Shown here: positions 14,852 to 23,936 of the stretch, piece after piece
How positions within the stretch are numbered: position 1 is the first letter of the stretch
How the letters are laid out: every line of letters starts with the position of its first letter
Origin: Clostridia bacterium
GTDB taxonomy: Bacteria > Bacillota > Clostridia > Christensenellales > Borkfalkiaceae
Direction: 5' to 3'
DNA: 41,933 bases
Assembly (NCBI GenBank): GCA_017396365.1
Contig: JAFQMD010000006.1
Coordinates: 1 to 41,933 of the forward strand
The notes under the pieces: model-generated
The model's input: the letters and a program-made list of their open reading frames with translations, nothing else
Told to the model about the DNA's origin: nothing
Databases searched by the model: none
Program-made: the position numbers and the translations under genes

Positions 14852-17800
14852 ATTTCAAAAAGATTGAACTTATCGGTTTTAAATCGTTCGCCGATAGGCA
14901 AGAAATACAATTTGAAAACGGCGTAACGTGTATCGTTGGTCCTAACGGTTGCGGAAAGAGTAACGTTTCCGACGCTGTAAGATGGGTGCTTGGCGAGCAG
15001 TCGGCAAAAACGCTCCGTGGTTCGTCTATGCAAGACGTCATCTTTAACGGTACGCAAAATAGAAAATCGCTTTCGTATTGCGAAGTTTCTTTAACTTTCG
15101 ACAACACTAAAAGAATTTTCAGTTCTTTAGAGTACGACGAAGTCGTATTTACGAGAAAGCTTTTCCGTTCGGGCGAAAGCGAATATTTTATCAATAAAAA
15201 ACAAGCAAGGCTTCGCGACATAGTAAACCACCTTCACGAATGCGGTGTAAGTAAAGAAGGTTATACCGTAATAGGACAGGGCAAGGTGTCTGAAATTCTC
15301 TCTTCAAAACCCGAAGACAGAAGAACGATTTTTGAAGAAGCCGTAGGCATTGCAAAAACTAAGACGCAAAGGCTTGAAACGATGCGTAAACTCGATAGGG
15401 TAAGGGATAATATTACCCGTATCGTAGATATTACAACCGAACTTGAAAGACAGAGAGAACCGCTCAGAAAAGCGTCGGAAAAGACGAGAGCGGCAAGAGC
15501 GCTTGGCGAAGAACTCAAATATCACGAAGTCAACGCTTACCTTTATAAGTACGATAACGCCGAAAGCGCGAAAGAGAAGATAAGTCTTAGAATAAGCGGT
15601 ATTGAAGAACAACTCCGTTTAAGAGACGAGGAACTTATCGCTACCGTAAAAGCGTACAATCAGCACCAACGCGAAATAGGCGAAGCGGACGAGCATATCA
15701 GCAGTTTAAACGAAGAACTCATTGAAAAGACCAAGGAGTTCGAACGGCAGTCGGGCGAGGCAAAACTCTACAATGAAAAAATTTCGTCTCTAAGGGGAGA
15801 AATCAACCGTTTGACCGAAGAATCTAACGAGGCAAGACGTAGAATTGAAGAACTCGACAGAAGAATTAAAGATAAGACTTCATATTCTTTAGATTGCGAA
15901 AAAGAAATCGACGCGTTAGAAGAAAAGGTTATTTCTTTAAACGAGCAACTTATAAAAATAGTCGATAGAATTGCCGAGGGCGACGCTTTGAGTAGAACTG
16001 CTCAAAAGGAAATTTTAGAAAGCGTTGAATCCCTTGCAGATATAAAGCAAAATATAGGTTCGCTTTCAGCGGAAAAGGGCGCTTACGAAGAGAGATACGA
16101 GGGCGCTAAGACGAGAGTGGAAACTCTTACGAGAAAGTTAAGCGAACAAATTACCGACAGTTCTTTAAAGACAGCCGACCTTTCGGCTTTAGAGAAAAAA
16201 TCGGCGCTCCTTAAAGAAGACATAAAAGAGCGTGAGGGCGACGTTGCGTCAACTAAAGAATACGTAGGGGATATAGAAAAGAGAATTTTTGCGCTCAACT
16301 CCGAAATTTCTGCGTTAGAAGCAAACGCAAAGGTTTATTCTAACTTGAAAGATAACTACGAGGGATTTCAGTACTCGGTAAAAACTATTATGACCGAGGC
16401 AAAGCGCAATCCCGAAGTGGGAAAGAGAGTAAAAGGCGTAGTTTCAAATATTATTAAAACCGAGCAAAAGTATGAAGTTGCGATAACCGCTTGCCTTGGC
16501 GTTGCAGTTCAACACATGGTAACCGATACTCCTGAAGACGCAAAATATCTCATCAATTTTTTGCGTAAAAACGAGGCTGGCACGGCGACTTTCCTTCCCG
16601 TAAAGAGCGTAAAAGTAAGACCTGAGGGGCTTGATACCAAGCAGGCGCTGTCCGAAAGGGGCGCGATAGGCCTTGCAAACGAAATCGTAACTTACGATCC
16701 TTATTACGACAACGTAATTAGGTTTTTGCTTGGAAACACCTTGATTGTAGATAACCTTGACAATGCCGTTCAAATAGCGAATAAATACCGTTTCGGTTTT
16801 AAAATTGCAACTTTGGACGGGGATATCTTATCAACGGCAGGTTCAATGACGGGTGGTTCGAGAAGACAAAACAACACAAATCTTCTTTCTATGGAAAGAA
16901 AAGTCGAAGATTATAACAAGGCTCTTGCTCAAAAGAGAGCCGAAATGCAAAAATTTGAAAGCAGAAAAGAACAACTTTTAAAGCAAGTTAGCCAGCAACA
17001 ACAAGAGTGCGAAAAAGTCCAAGTCGAACTTCAAGAAAACAAAGAGCAAATTACTATCCTTAAAGAAAAAATTGCATCTTTGGAAATTGCTATCGGCGAG
17101 ACGAATAGGCAACTTGAAGACGCTAAAAACGAAGTCGCTCTTATCGGGCTTAGACTTAGCGAAATCGGAAAACAGTATTCTCAAATTGAAGAGGGTAACG
17201 AAGAACTTTTAAGAAAGAAAGAGTCGGCGTCGTCGTCTGCTGAAAAACATCAAACTAATTATGAAGACTTAAACGCTCAAAAAGAAAAACTTTCTCAAGA
17301 CCTTACCAACGCTAAAAATAGAATACTTTTCCTTAAAGGCGAAATAAAAGCAACCGAAGTCGAAATAGGAAAGATGAGAGAAGAAAGGTCGCAAAAAGAC
17401 GGTTTGGTAAACGATAATTCGGACAAGATAACCGCATTAAACGGAGACGTTTCCACGCTTTTAGACGACGTTGCAAAGGTTTCTCTTACCGATACCGAAA
17501 AGGAATATCTCGATACGATAAGGGCAAAGAGAGACTCGATTATGGCTCGCAAATCGACTCTTAACGAGGACGTTAAGCAGGATAATTTAAAGAGAGAGAT
17601 GATTCAAGCCGAGATAAATAAACTCGGTGAGAGCAAGTATAAAGAAGAAGCGTCGCTTGCTAAAATCGACACTGAACTCGAGTATTTACAAGAGAGAGTT
17701 TGGGAAGAATATCAAATAACTTACGAAACGGCTATTCCGCTTAAAGACGACAATTACGATATTATGACGTCGAACAGCGAAATTGCGTCTTTAAAGAGAA

Positions 17801-18435
17801 AGATTACGGCGCTTGGAAACATAAACTACAACGCTATCGAAGAGTTTGAAGAGTTAGACGCGCGTTATCAAGATATGGTAACTCAAAAAGAAGACCTTGA
17901 AAAAGCAGAAGAAGACTTGCTTACGGTTATTAAAAAATTAACTGACGAAATGAGCGCGACTTTTGCCGAGGGCTTTGCAAAAATTAGAACCAACTTTACG
18001 AGAATATTCAAAGAACTTTTCGGCGGTGGTACGGCAGATCTCGTTTTGGAGAAGAACGAGTCCGACGATCCGCTTGAACAGGGCATAGAAATAGTAGCCG
18101 AGCCACCGGGAAAGAAACTTCAAAAGATTTCACTTTTATCAGGTGGCGAAATGGCTCTTACTGCAATCGCTATACTCTTTGCAATACTTAAACTTCGTCC
18201 TATGCCGTTCGTTGTATTAGACGAAATTGAAGCGGCGCTTGACGACGCTAACGTTGAAAGATTTGCAAAATATCTTAAAAACTTCTCCGAAGATACTCAA
18301 TTTATTGTTATTACCCACAAAAAAGTTACTATGGAAAGGGGAGATTCGCTCTACGGCGTTACAATGCAAGAAAAGGGCGTTTCTAAGATTATTTCCGTTA
18401 AACTTTCCGATGCTGTGGATACTTATGGTGTATAA
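14848..18435 (+). CDS. smc: Chromosome segregation protein SMC
   Basis: A 1195-residue condensin ATPase. Walker A is GPNGCGKSN (31-39), followed by VRWVLGEQSAKTLRG. Long coiled coils run from about 170 to 500 and 680 to 1020. The hinge lies at about 520-665 (VKGVVSNIIK to GSMTGGSRR). The ABC signature LLSGGE is near 1096 and Walker B VVLDEIEAALDD near 1120. Full length for the family. The start is GTG 14848 (AAAAGGAG upstream), overlapping the rnc stop as GTGA. smc-ftsY is a common Bacillota neighbourhood, and the TAATG junction couples it to ftsY. Confidence 0.98.
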   Translation: MNFKKIELIGFKSFADRQEIQFENGVTCIVGPNGCGKSNVSDAVRWVLGEQSAKTLRGSSMQDVIFNGTQNRKSLSYCEVSLTFDNTKRIFSSLEYDEVVFTRKLFRSGESEYFINKKQARLRDIVNHLHECGVSKEGYTVIGQGKVSEILSSKPEDRRTIFEEAVGIAKTKTQRLETMRKLDRVRDNITRIVDITTELERQREPLRKASEKTRAARALGEELKYHEVNAYLYKYDNAESAKEKISLRISGIEEQLRLRDEELIATVKAYNQHQREIGEADEHISSLNEELIEKTKEFERQSGEAKLYNEKISSLRGEINRLTEESNEARRRIEELDRRIKDKTSYSLDCEKEIDALEEKVISLNEQLIKIVDRIAEGDALSRTAQKEILESVESLADIKQNIGSLSAEKGAYEERYEGAKTRVETLTRKLSEQITDSSLKTADLSALEKKSALLKEDIKEREGDVASTKEYVGDIEKRIFALNSEISALEANAKVYSNLKDNYEGFQYSVKTIMTEAKRNPEVGKRVKGVVSNIIKTEQKYEVAITACLGVAVQHMVTDTPEDAKYLINFLRKNEAGTATFLPVKSVKVRPEGLDTKQALSERGAIGLANEIVTYDPYYDNVIRFLLGNTLIVDNLDNAVQIANKYRFGFKIATLDGDILSTAGSMTGGSRRQNNTNLLSMERKVEDYNKALAQKRAEMQKFESRKEQLLKQVSQQQQECEKVQVELQENKEQITILKEKIASLEIAIGETNRQLEDAKNEVALIGLRLSEIGKQYSQIEEGNEELLRKKESASSSAEKHQTNYEDLNAQKEKLSQDLTNAKNRILFLKGEIKATEVEIGKMREERSQKDGLVNDNSDKITALNGDVSTLLDDVAKVSLTDTEKEYLDTIRAKRDSIMARKSTLNEDVKQDNLKREMIQAEINKLGESKYKEEASLAKIDTELEYLQERVWEEYQITYETAIPLKDDNYDIMTSNSEIASLKRKITALGNINYNAIEEFEELDARYQDMVTQKEDLEKAEEDLLTVIKKLTDEMSATFAEGFAKIRTNFTRIFKELFGGGTADLVLEKNESDDPLEQGIEIVAEPPGKKLQKISLLSGGEMALTAIAILFAILKLRPMPFVVLDEIEAALDDANVERFAKYLKNFSEDTQFIVITHKKVTMERGDSLYGVTMQEKGVSKIISVKLSDAVDTYGV

Positions 18436-19337
18436 TGGGCTTTTTTAGTAAACTTTTTGCCGCTCTTAAAAAGACTAAAGACGGCATTGCCGAGAAACTT
18501 CGCGGATTGTTCGCAAGGGATAAAATAGGCGAAGATTTTTACGACGACCTTTTGGATATTTTAATTTCTTCGGATATTTCCGTTTCAACTGCCGACGAAA
18601 TCGTTGAAAATTTAAGAGATAGGATGATTTCAGAAAAAGTTAAGGACAAAGACTACGTTTTGTCCGAACTTAAAGAAGAATTAAAGGCTTGTCTTGATAT
18701 GGCTGACGATTTTGAACTTGAAACGCCTGCGGTTATTATGGTAATCGGGGTAAACGGCGTTGGAAAAACTACTTCAATCGGTAAACTTGCAAGATACCTT
18801 ACCGCTAATAAAAAGTCGGTAACTATTGCCGCTGCAGACACGTTTAGAGCAGCCGCGTCCGACCAACTCGAAATTTGGGCGGATAGAGCAAAGGTAAGAA
18901 TTGTTAAAAGTTCGGAAGGTAGCGACCCGTCGGCGGTAGTTTTCGACGCTATATCTTCGGTTAAGGCTAAGGGAACGGACGTGCTTATCATAGACACGGC
19001 GGGTAGGCTTCATACCAAATCTAACCTTATGGAAGAACTTAAAAAGATGTCGAGAGTTGTTGAAAGAGAGCATCCTAACGCAAACTTTTATAAGTTTATC
19101 GCTTTGGACGCTACGACTGGACAAAACGCTCTTTCCCAAGTTGAAGTCTTTGACGAGGCTGTTGGTATCGACGGTATAATTTTGACAAAACTCGACGGTA
19201 CGGCAAAGGGCGGTTTTGTAATCTCGCTTTGTAACGAATTACAAGTTCCCGTTGCGTTCGTCGGCACGGGTGAAAAACTTGAAGACATTGAACTTTTTGA
19301 TAAAGACGAGTTCATCGAAGGTATTTTTGGCGAATAA
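18435..19337 (+). CDS. ftsY: Signal recognition particle receptor FtsY
   Basis: A 300-residue SRP-receptor GTPase that docks ribosome-SRP complexes at the membrane. It begins MGFFSKLFAALKK (amphipathic, membrane-binding). An N domain (about 30-90) precedes the G domain: G1 GVNGVGKTT (105-113), DTFRAAASDQLE (135-146), G3 DTAGR (187-191) and TKLDGTAKGG near 250. The long acidic A domain of E. coli FtsY is absent, as is usual in Bacillota. It is the last gene of the asnS unit; a terminator follows within 31 bp. Confidence 0.97.
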   Translation: MGFFSKLFAALKKTKDGIAEKLRGLFARDKIGEDFYDDLLDILISSDISVSTADEIVENLRDRMISEKVKDKDYVLSELKEELKACLDMADDFELETPAVIMVIGVNGVGKTTSIGKLARYLTANKKSVTIAAADTFRAAASDQLEIWADRAKVRIVKSSEGSDPSAVVFDAISSVKAKGTDVLIIDTAGRLHTKSNLMEELKKMSRVVEREHPNANFYKFIALDATTGQNALSQVEVFDEAVGIDGIILTKLDGTAKGGFVISLCNELQVPVAFVGTGEKLEDIELFDKDEFIEGIFGE

Positions 19338-19367
19338 TATTATATAATATTGTTTATAAAAAATTTT

Positions 19368-19403
19368 AGGTGTCAGGTTAAAATGCTTGACACCTTTGTT
19401 TTT
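19368..19403 (+). terminator. Terminator of ftsY
   Basis: AGGTGTCAGG and GCTTGACACCT form a stem of about 10 bp (one G-U pair) with an eight-base loop, followed by TTGTTTTTAT. Its 3' arm carries the TTGACA of the next promoter. Confidence 0.8.
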
Positions 19404-19415
19404 ATAGTGTATAAT
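19387..19415 (+). promoter_or_regulatory. Consensus promoter of ylxM-ffh
   Basis: TTGACA (19387-19392), a 17-bp spacer and TATAAT (19410-19415): both hexamers match consensus. The -35 lies in the 3' arm of the ftsY terminator. Confidence 0.88.
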
Positions 19416-19467
19416 AGCATACTGTAAAGTCAAAGTGCTTGACAGTAACAAAAGGTAGGTAGCGGAA

Positions 19468-19785
19468 ATGTCTATAAAAGACGGTATTTATTACGCAGAA
19501 CTCTATAGCGAATATTCCGCGCTTTTAACCGAAAATCAACGCTCGGTTTTCGAGATGTATTGTATGTGCGATTTGTCGCTTGGGGAGATTGCAGAAATTA
19601 AAGGCGTATCTCGCCAAAGTGTTTCCGATAGCGTTGTAAAAACTAAAAAGGTGCTTGACGAAACCGAACAAAAACTCGGCATTTTGGCAAAGAAAAAGGC
19701 GATTTACGCGCTTATAGCCAAACTTAATGATAAAAACGCCGTTGAAGTTGGCGAAAAAATCAAGAACGTATTAGGAGATAACTGA
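19468..19785 (+). CDS. ylxM: YlxM/UPF0122 family helix-turn-helix protein
   Basis: A 105-residue sigma-70-region-4-like DNA/RNA-binding protein, nearly always next to ffh in Gram-positive bacteria. The helix-turn-helix is LSLGEIAEIKGVSRQSVSDSV (about 36-56), with TENQRSVFEMY before it. YlxM is linked to the SRP pathway, and some members stimulate the SRP GTPases. The start ATG 19468 follows GGTAGG. The stop overlaps the ffh ATG by one base. Confidence 0.93.
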   Translation: MSIKDGIYYAELYSEYSALLTENQRSVFEMYCMCDLSLGEIAEIKGVSRQSVSDSVVKTKKVLDETEQKLGILAKKKAIYALIAKLNDKNAVEVGEKIKNVLGDN

Positions 19786-21104
19786 TGGCTTTATTTGCAG
19801 GTTTATCAGAAAAACTCAATCATATATTTTCAAAAATAACCAAAAGGGGTAAACTTACAGAACTTGAAATAAAACAAGCGATGAGAGAAGTAAGAATCGC
19901 GCTTTTAGAAGCCGACGTAAACCTTTCAGTTGCAAAAGATTTTATAAGCAAGGTAAGTGAAAAAGCCGTTGGACAAGAGATTTTAAAGAGTTTAAGCCCT
20001 GCCCAACAGGTTATTAAAATTGTAAATGAAGAACTTACCGCCCTTATGGGTTCGACAAACAGTAAGTTAAACGTGAGTTCAACTCCGCCTACGGTTATAA
20101 TGATGTGCGGTCTTCAAGGCGCAGGTAAAACGACGCTTTGCGGTAAACTCGCTCTTCATCTTAAAAAACAAGGTAAAAAGCCTCTTTTAGTTGCTTGTGA
20201 CGTGTATCGTCCCGCGGCTATCGGTCAACTTAAAATCGTTGGCGAAAAAGCAGGCGTTGAAGTTTTTGAAAAAGGGCAAGGAAACCCTGTAAAAATTGCG
20301 GAAAGTGGCATAGAACACGCTAAAAAGTTTGGTTTTGATACCGTTATCGTCGATACTGCAGGTCGTTTGCATATTGACGAAGCCCTTATGCAAGAACTTG
20401 AAAATATTACTAAAACGGTTAGAGTTGACGAAATCTTACTTACCGTTGACTCAATGACGGGACAAGACGCCGTAAACGTTGCCAAGACGTTTAACGAAAG
20501 ATTAGAAGTAACGGGCGTAGTTTTAACAAAACTTGACGGCGATACGCGTGGTGGCGCATGTCTTTCAATTAAGGCGGTTACGGGAAAGCCGATTAAGTTC
20601 TCGTCGGTTGGTGAAAAACTCACCGATTTAGAGCCGTTCTATCCCGATAGAATGGCGAGTAGAATTCTCGGTATGGGCGACGTTTTATCACTCATTGAAA
20701 AAGCGCAACAAGCCGTTACCGAAGAAGAGGCTCTTAAAATTGAAAAGAAATTTAAAGAAAACTCTTTTACTTTAGAAGATTATATCGAGCAATTTGCAAT
20801 GCTTAAAAAGATGGGTGGCGCAAAAGGACTTTTAGAAATGCTCCCCGGTATGGGTACTAAACTTAAAGTTAGCGACGCCGATATTGACGAAAATAAGATT
20901 GAAAGGACGAAAGCAATCATTTTTTCAATGACTAAAAAGGAAAGGCGTGAACCGTCGATTTTAAACTATTCAAGAAAGATGAGAATAGCAAAAGGTAGCG
21001 GAACGACTATTCAAGAAGTAAACCAACTTTTAAAGCAGTTCGAACAAACTAAACAAATGATGAAGATGATGAAGGGTAAGCGCGGATTTAGATTACCTTT
21101 TTAA
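19785..21104 (+). CDS. ffh: Signal recognition particle protein Ffh (SRP54)
   Basis: A 439-residue SRP GTPase. The N domain (1-90) has EVRIALLEADV. The G domain has GLQGAGKTT (109-117), DVYRPAAIGQL, DTAGRLHID (about 188) and TKLDGDTRGG. The M domain (about 300-439) has GMGDVLSLIEKAQ, SGTTIQEVNQLL and a short Met-rich end (QMMKMMKGKRG) that binds SRP RNA and signal sequences. Length fits the family. It is coupled to ylxM, and rpsP follows after 96 bp with no promoter or terminator that I can see. Confidence 0.98.
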   Translation: MALFAGLSEKLNHIFSKITKRGKLTELEIKQAMREVRIALLEADVNLSVAKDFISKVSEKAVGQEILKSLSPAQQVIKIVNEELTALMGSTNSKLNVSSTPPTVIMMCGLQGAGKTTLCGKLALHLKKQGKKPLLVACDVYRPAAIGQLKIVGEKAGVEVFEKGQGNPVKIAESGIEHAKKFGFDTVIVDTAGRLHIDEALMQELENITKTVRVDEILLTVDSMTGQDAVNVAKTFNERLEVTGVVLTKLDGDTRGGACLSIKAVTGKPIKFSSVGEKLTDLEPFYPDRMASRILGMGDVLSLIEKAQQAVTEEEALKIEKKFKENSFTLEDYIEQFAMLKKMGGAKGLLEMLPGMGTKLKVSDADIDENKIERTKAIIFSMTKKERREPSILNYSRKMRIAKGSGTTIQEVNQLLKQFEQTKQMMKMMKGKRGFRLPF

Positions 21105-21200
21105 AAATTAGACTATAAGTCGATTATTTAATAAAATTCAGTAAAAACAACGTATGTTTTTAAATAAAAAAATAAAAGTTTTTTAACGGAGGAAATAAAA

Positions 21201-21497
21201 ATGGCAGTAAAAATGAGATTGACCAGAATGGGTGACAAGAAGTCTCCTACTTACAGAATCGTAGTTGTTGACAGCAGAAAGGCAAGAGACGGCGAATATA
21301 TTGACAAAGTAGGTCACTACAACCCAACGGCTAACCCAGCAGAAGTTGTTATCAACGTCGAAAAGGCTAAAGACTGGCTTGCAAAAGGCGTTCAACCAAC
21401 TGAAACTGTAAGATCTCTTCTTTTAAACGCTGGCGTTATCGAAAAGTCTGACAAATTGTCACCTTCTAAGACTAACCCAAAGAAGAAAAAGAAGTAA
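21201..21497 (+). CDS. rpsP: Ribosomal protein bS16
   Basis: A 98-residue bS16 of the 30S subunit. It begins MAVKMRLTRMGDKKSPTYR, and the family motif VVDSRKARDGEYIDKVGHYNP is evident (two overlapping pieces near 22-42). A Lys-rich tail (NPKKKKK) extends past the core. GGAGG lies nine bases before the ATG. It precedes khpA by 13 bp, the standard order. In the 96-bp gap before it an AT-rich hairpin (AAAAACA with TGTTTTT, 21143-21161) is present, of unclear role. Confidence 0.97.
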   Translation: MAVKMRLTRMGDKKSPTYRIVVVDSRKARDGEYIDKVGHYNPTANPAEVVINVEKAKDWLAKGVQPTETVRSLLLNAGVIEKSDKLSPSKTNPKKKKK

Positions 21498-21510
21498 TTA
21501 AGGAGAAAAA

Positions 21511-21753
21511 ATGTTAGACCTTATTAAATATATCGTAAATCAGTTCGCCGAAAATGCAGACGAAGTTGAATACAAAGTAGTTGAAAACGGCAACAACGTT
21601 GACGTAACGGTTCTTTTAAAAGAAAGCGATATGGGTAAAGTTATCGGTAGGCAAGGTAAGATTGCAAAATCTCTCCGTACTATCGTAAGCGCCGCATCTA
21701 AAAAGAGCGGAAAGAGATACAATATCGAAATTAAAGGTAAAGACGAAGAGTAA
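21511..21753 (+). CDS. khpA: KH-domain RNA-binding protein KhpA
   Basis: An 80-residue single KH-domain protein (YlqC/KhpA family). The RNA-binding loop is GKVIGRQGKIAKSLR (about 42-56), with the GxxG-type signature. KhpA works with KhpB in small-RNA and cell-envelope regulation in Bacillota. AAGGAG precedes the ATG. It lies between rpsP and rimM in the usual cluster and is followed by a terminator. Confidence 0.93.
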   Translation: MLDLIKYIVNQFAENADEVEYKVVENGNNVDVTVLLKESDMGKVIGRQGKIAKSLRTIVSAASKKSGKRYNIEIKGKDEE

Positions 21754-21795
21754 TTTATTCGTTTTACCTTTACGATTTTGGCTCGTATAAGTATT

Positions 21796-21831
21796 AAGGC
21801 TGTATCGTAATTGCGACACAGCCTTTTTTAT
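21796..21831 (+). terminator. Terminator after khpA
   Basis: AAGGCTGT and ACAGCCTT pair (21796-21825), with an inner TCG/CGA stem after one mismatch, followed by TTTTTATTTT. Confidence 0.82.
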
Positions 21832-21875
21832 TTTAATATTAAAAACCCTTATATAAGTTGATTAAACGGTATTTT

Positions 21876-22379
21876 ATGAACAAAATTGAAATAGGAGCGG
21901 TTGCAAAACCGCAGGGAATTAAAGGCGAACTGAAAATAAAACTTTTTGCAGACGACTTTAATTCTGTAAAAAAAATAACTGAAGTTGAAATAAATTCGGT
22001 TTTATATAAAGTAGAGAGTTTTAAACCTTTTGGCGCAGAAGAAGCCATTTTAAAACTCAAAGGCGTTGACGACAGAAATTTCGTTGAAACTTTAAGAAGA
22101 TGTGAAGTCTACGCGGATAGAAGTGAAATTTCCGTTCCTAAAGGAAGGTATTTTATATCCGACGTGATAGGCTCGAAACTCTACTTAGACAGCGGTAAAG
22201 AAATCGGTGAAATAAAAGATATAATAAATGGAAACGTCGATTATTATTACGTTGACACTTATGAAGGAAAGGCTGTTTTTCCGCTCATTAAAGAACTCAA
22301 TGCCCAAATTGATATTGAAAACAAAAAGGTAACCGTAAGCGCTAAAAAATTTACGGAGGTAGTCTTGTATGAGAATTGA
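21876..22379 (+). CDS. rimM: Ribosome maturation factor RimM
   Basis: A 167-residue 16S rRNA-processing factor that binds uS19. The start is ATG 21876 (MNKIEIGAVAKPQGIKGE, family opening); a TTG six codons upstream adds residues not typical of RimM. The N-terminal beta-barrel is followed by a PRC-barrel domain with YFISDVIGSKLY (near 94) and AVFPLIKELNAQID. No strong Shine-Dalgarno is seen. A terminator lies 45 bp upstream, so either read-through or an unseen promoter drives it. The stop lies inside trmD (11-bp overlap). Confidence 0.94.
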   Translation: MNKIEIGAVAKPQGIKGELKIKLFADDFNSVKKITEVEINSVLYKVESFKPFGAEEAILKLKGVDDRNFVETLRRCEVYADRSEISVPKGRYFISDVIGSKLYLDSGKEIGEIKDIINGNVDYYYVDTYEGKAVFPLIKELNAQIDIENKKVTVSAKKFTEVVLYEN

Positions 22380-23046
22380 TATTTTAACTCTTTTCCCCGA
22401 GATGTTTACTCCGCTTACCGAAAGCATAATAGGTAGAGCGGTAAAATCTGGAAAGGTTGAAATCGTAGTTACGGATATAAGAGAGTACACCGAAAATAAA
22501 CACAAAAAGTGCGACGACTATCCTTTTGGCGGTGGCGCAGGCATGGTAATGACTCCGCAACCCATATATTCCGCAATAAACGCAGTTGATCCAAATCACG
22601 AGGCGAGAAGGATTTTTATGTCGCCAAAGGGAAGAACATTTTGTCAACCTATGGTAAAGGAACTTTTATCTTATCAAAGAATTTTGCTCCTTTGCGGTCA
22701 TTACGAAGGTGTTGACCAAAGGGTTTTAGACCTTTGCATTGACGAAGAAATTTCGCTCGGGGATTTTGTTTTGACGGGCGGTGAAATTCCTGCAATGGCA
22801 ATTACCGATAGTATTTGCCGTTATATAGGCGGTGTTATATCAGACGAGAGTTTATCGGAAGAGAGTTTCACGGGGAACTTGCTTGAATATCCGCAGTTTA
22901 CTCGTCCGCAAGTGTTTATGGGAATGCAAGTGCCCGAAGTTTTGGTGTCGGGCAATCATAAAGAAGTAGATAAATGGAGAAGGAACGAAGCCTTAAAATT
23001 AACCAAAAAACTTCGTCCCGACCTTATAGACGATAAATCCTTATAG
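22369..23046 (+). CDS. trmD: tRNA (guanine37-N1)-methyltransferase
   Basis: A 225-residue SPOUT-family methyltransferase that makes m1G37 in tRNAs. It begins MRIDILTLFPEMF. The knotted SAM site is seen in LLCGHYEGVDQRV and SLGDFVLTGGEIPAM, and the C-terminal part has YPQFTRP. Asp in YPFGGGAGMVM-type context is kept. GGAGG lies before the ATG inside rimM. The 47-bp gap to rbgA holds a weak AT-rich hairpin (23061-23079), probably not a full terminator. Confidence 0.96.
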   Translation: MRIDILTLFPEMFTPLTESIIGRAVKSGKVEIVVTDIREYTENKHKKCDDYPFGGGAGMVMTPQPIYSAINAVDPNHEARRIFMSPKGRTFCQPMVKELLSYQRILLLCGHYEGVDQRVLDLCIDEEISLGDFVLTGGEIPAMAITDSICRYIGGVISDESLSEESFTGNLLEYPQFTRPQVFMGMQVPEVLVSGNHKEVDKWRRNEALKLTKKLRPDLIDDKSL

Positions 23047-23093
23047 AAGATAAATAACAAAAAAGTAGTCGTTACTTTTATTTAAGGTGAGTT

Positions 23094-23936
23094 ATGCAAC
23101 TGATACAATGGTTTCCAGGTCATATGACCAAGGCAATGCGCAAAACTGAAGAAGACCTTAAACTGTGCGACGGCGTAATTTACGTCGTTGACGCAAGAGC
23201 GCCTTTTGCTTGTATAAACAAAAAACTTATGGGGTTGTTTAAAAATAAACCCGTGGTGTTTTGCGTGAACAAGTGCGATACGATATCTTCTCAAGACGCA
23301 AAAAAAATAGGCGACGAGTTAAAGGCTCAAGGGTTTGTTTATGAACTTATAGACGGACTTTCTAAACGAGATACCGAAAAATTGCGTTCGTCGTGCGAGC
23401 GTGTTATGAAGGAAAAAATCGAAAGGGATAAGGCAAAGGGAATAAAGAGAACTTTGCGTTTTATGGTCGCAGGTATTCCAAACACAGGCAAGTCAACGAT
23501 TATAAACACCATAAGCGGAGGCAAAAAAGCCGAGACGGGAGATAAAGCGGGCGTAACGCGTTCTAACAAATGGATAAGGCTTGGTAGTTTTGACCTTTTA
23601 GATACTCCCGGCACTATGCCACCGAGTTTTGAAAACCAAACTTATGCAAGACACCTTGCGTATATCGGCGCGATAAACGACGATATTTTGGATATGGAAG
23701 GGCTTGCTCTCGAACTTATCAAAGATTTAAAAAATATTGCCCCGACTCTATTAAAGGAAAAATACAAACTCGACGATATGCAAAAGGAAGGGCTTGACCT
23801 TTTTGACGACATTTGCAAAAAACGTGGTTTCTTGCTACGCGGTGGAGAGAGTGATTACACGAGATGCGCAAGGGCAATTATAGACGATTTTAGAAAGCAG
23901 AGAATAGGTAAAATTTGTTTGGAGATAAAGCCGTGA
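23094..23936 (+). CDS. rbgA: Ribosome biogenesis GTPase RbgA (YlqF)
   Basis: A 280-residue circularly permuted GTPase for late 50S assembly. It opens with QWFPGHMTKAMR, as RbgA does. G4 NKCD (59-62) comes before G1 GIPNTGKST (127-135) and G3 DTPG (170-173), the permuted order. The C-terminal RNA-binding region follows. AAGGTG precedes the ATG. The stop overlaps the rnhB GTG as GTGA. ylqF-rnhB is the normal Bacillota order, but rplS, which often precedes it, is moved downstream here. Confidence 0.95.
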   Translation: MQLIQWFPGHMTKAMRKTEEDLKLCDGVIYVVDARAPFACINKKLMGLFKNKPVVFCVNKCDTISSQDAKKIGDELKAQGFVYELIDGLSKRDTEKLRSSCERVMKEKIERDKAKGIKRTLRFMVAGIPNTGKSTIINTISGGKKAETGDKAGVTRSNKWIRLGSFDLLDTPGTMPPSFENQTYARHLAYIGAINDDILDMEGLALELIKDLKNIAPTLLKEKYKLDDMQKEGLDLFDDICKKRGFLLRGGESDYTRCARAIIDDFRKQRIGKICLEIKP

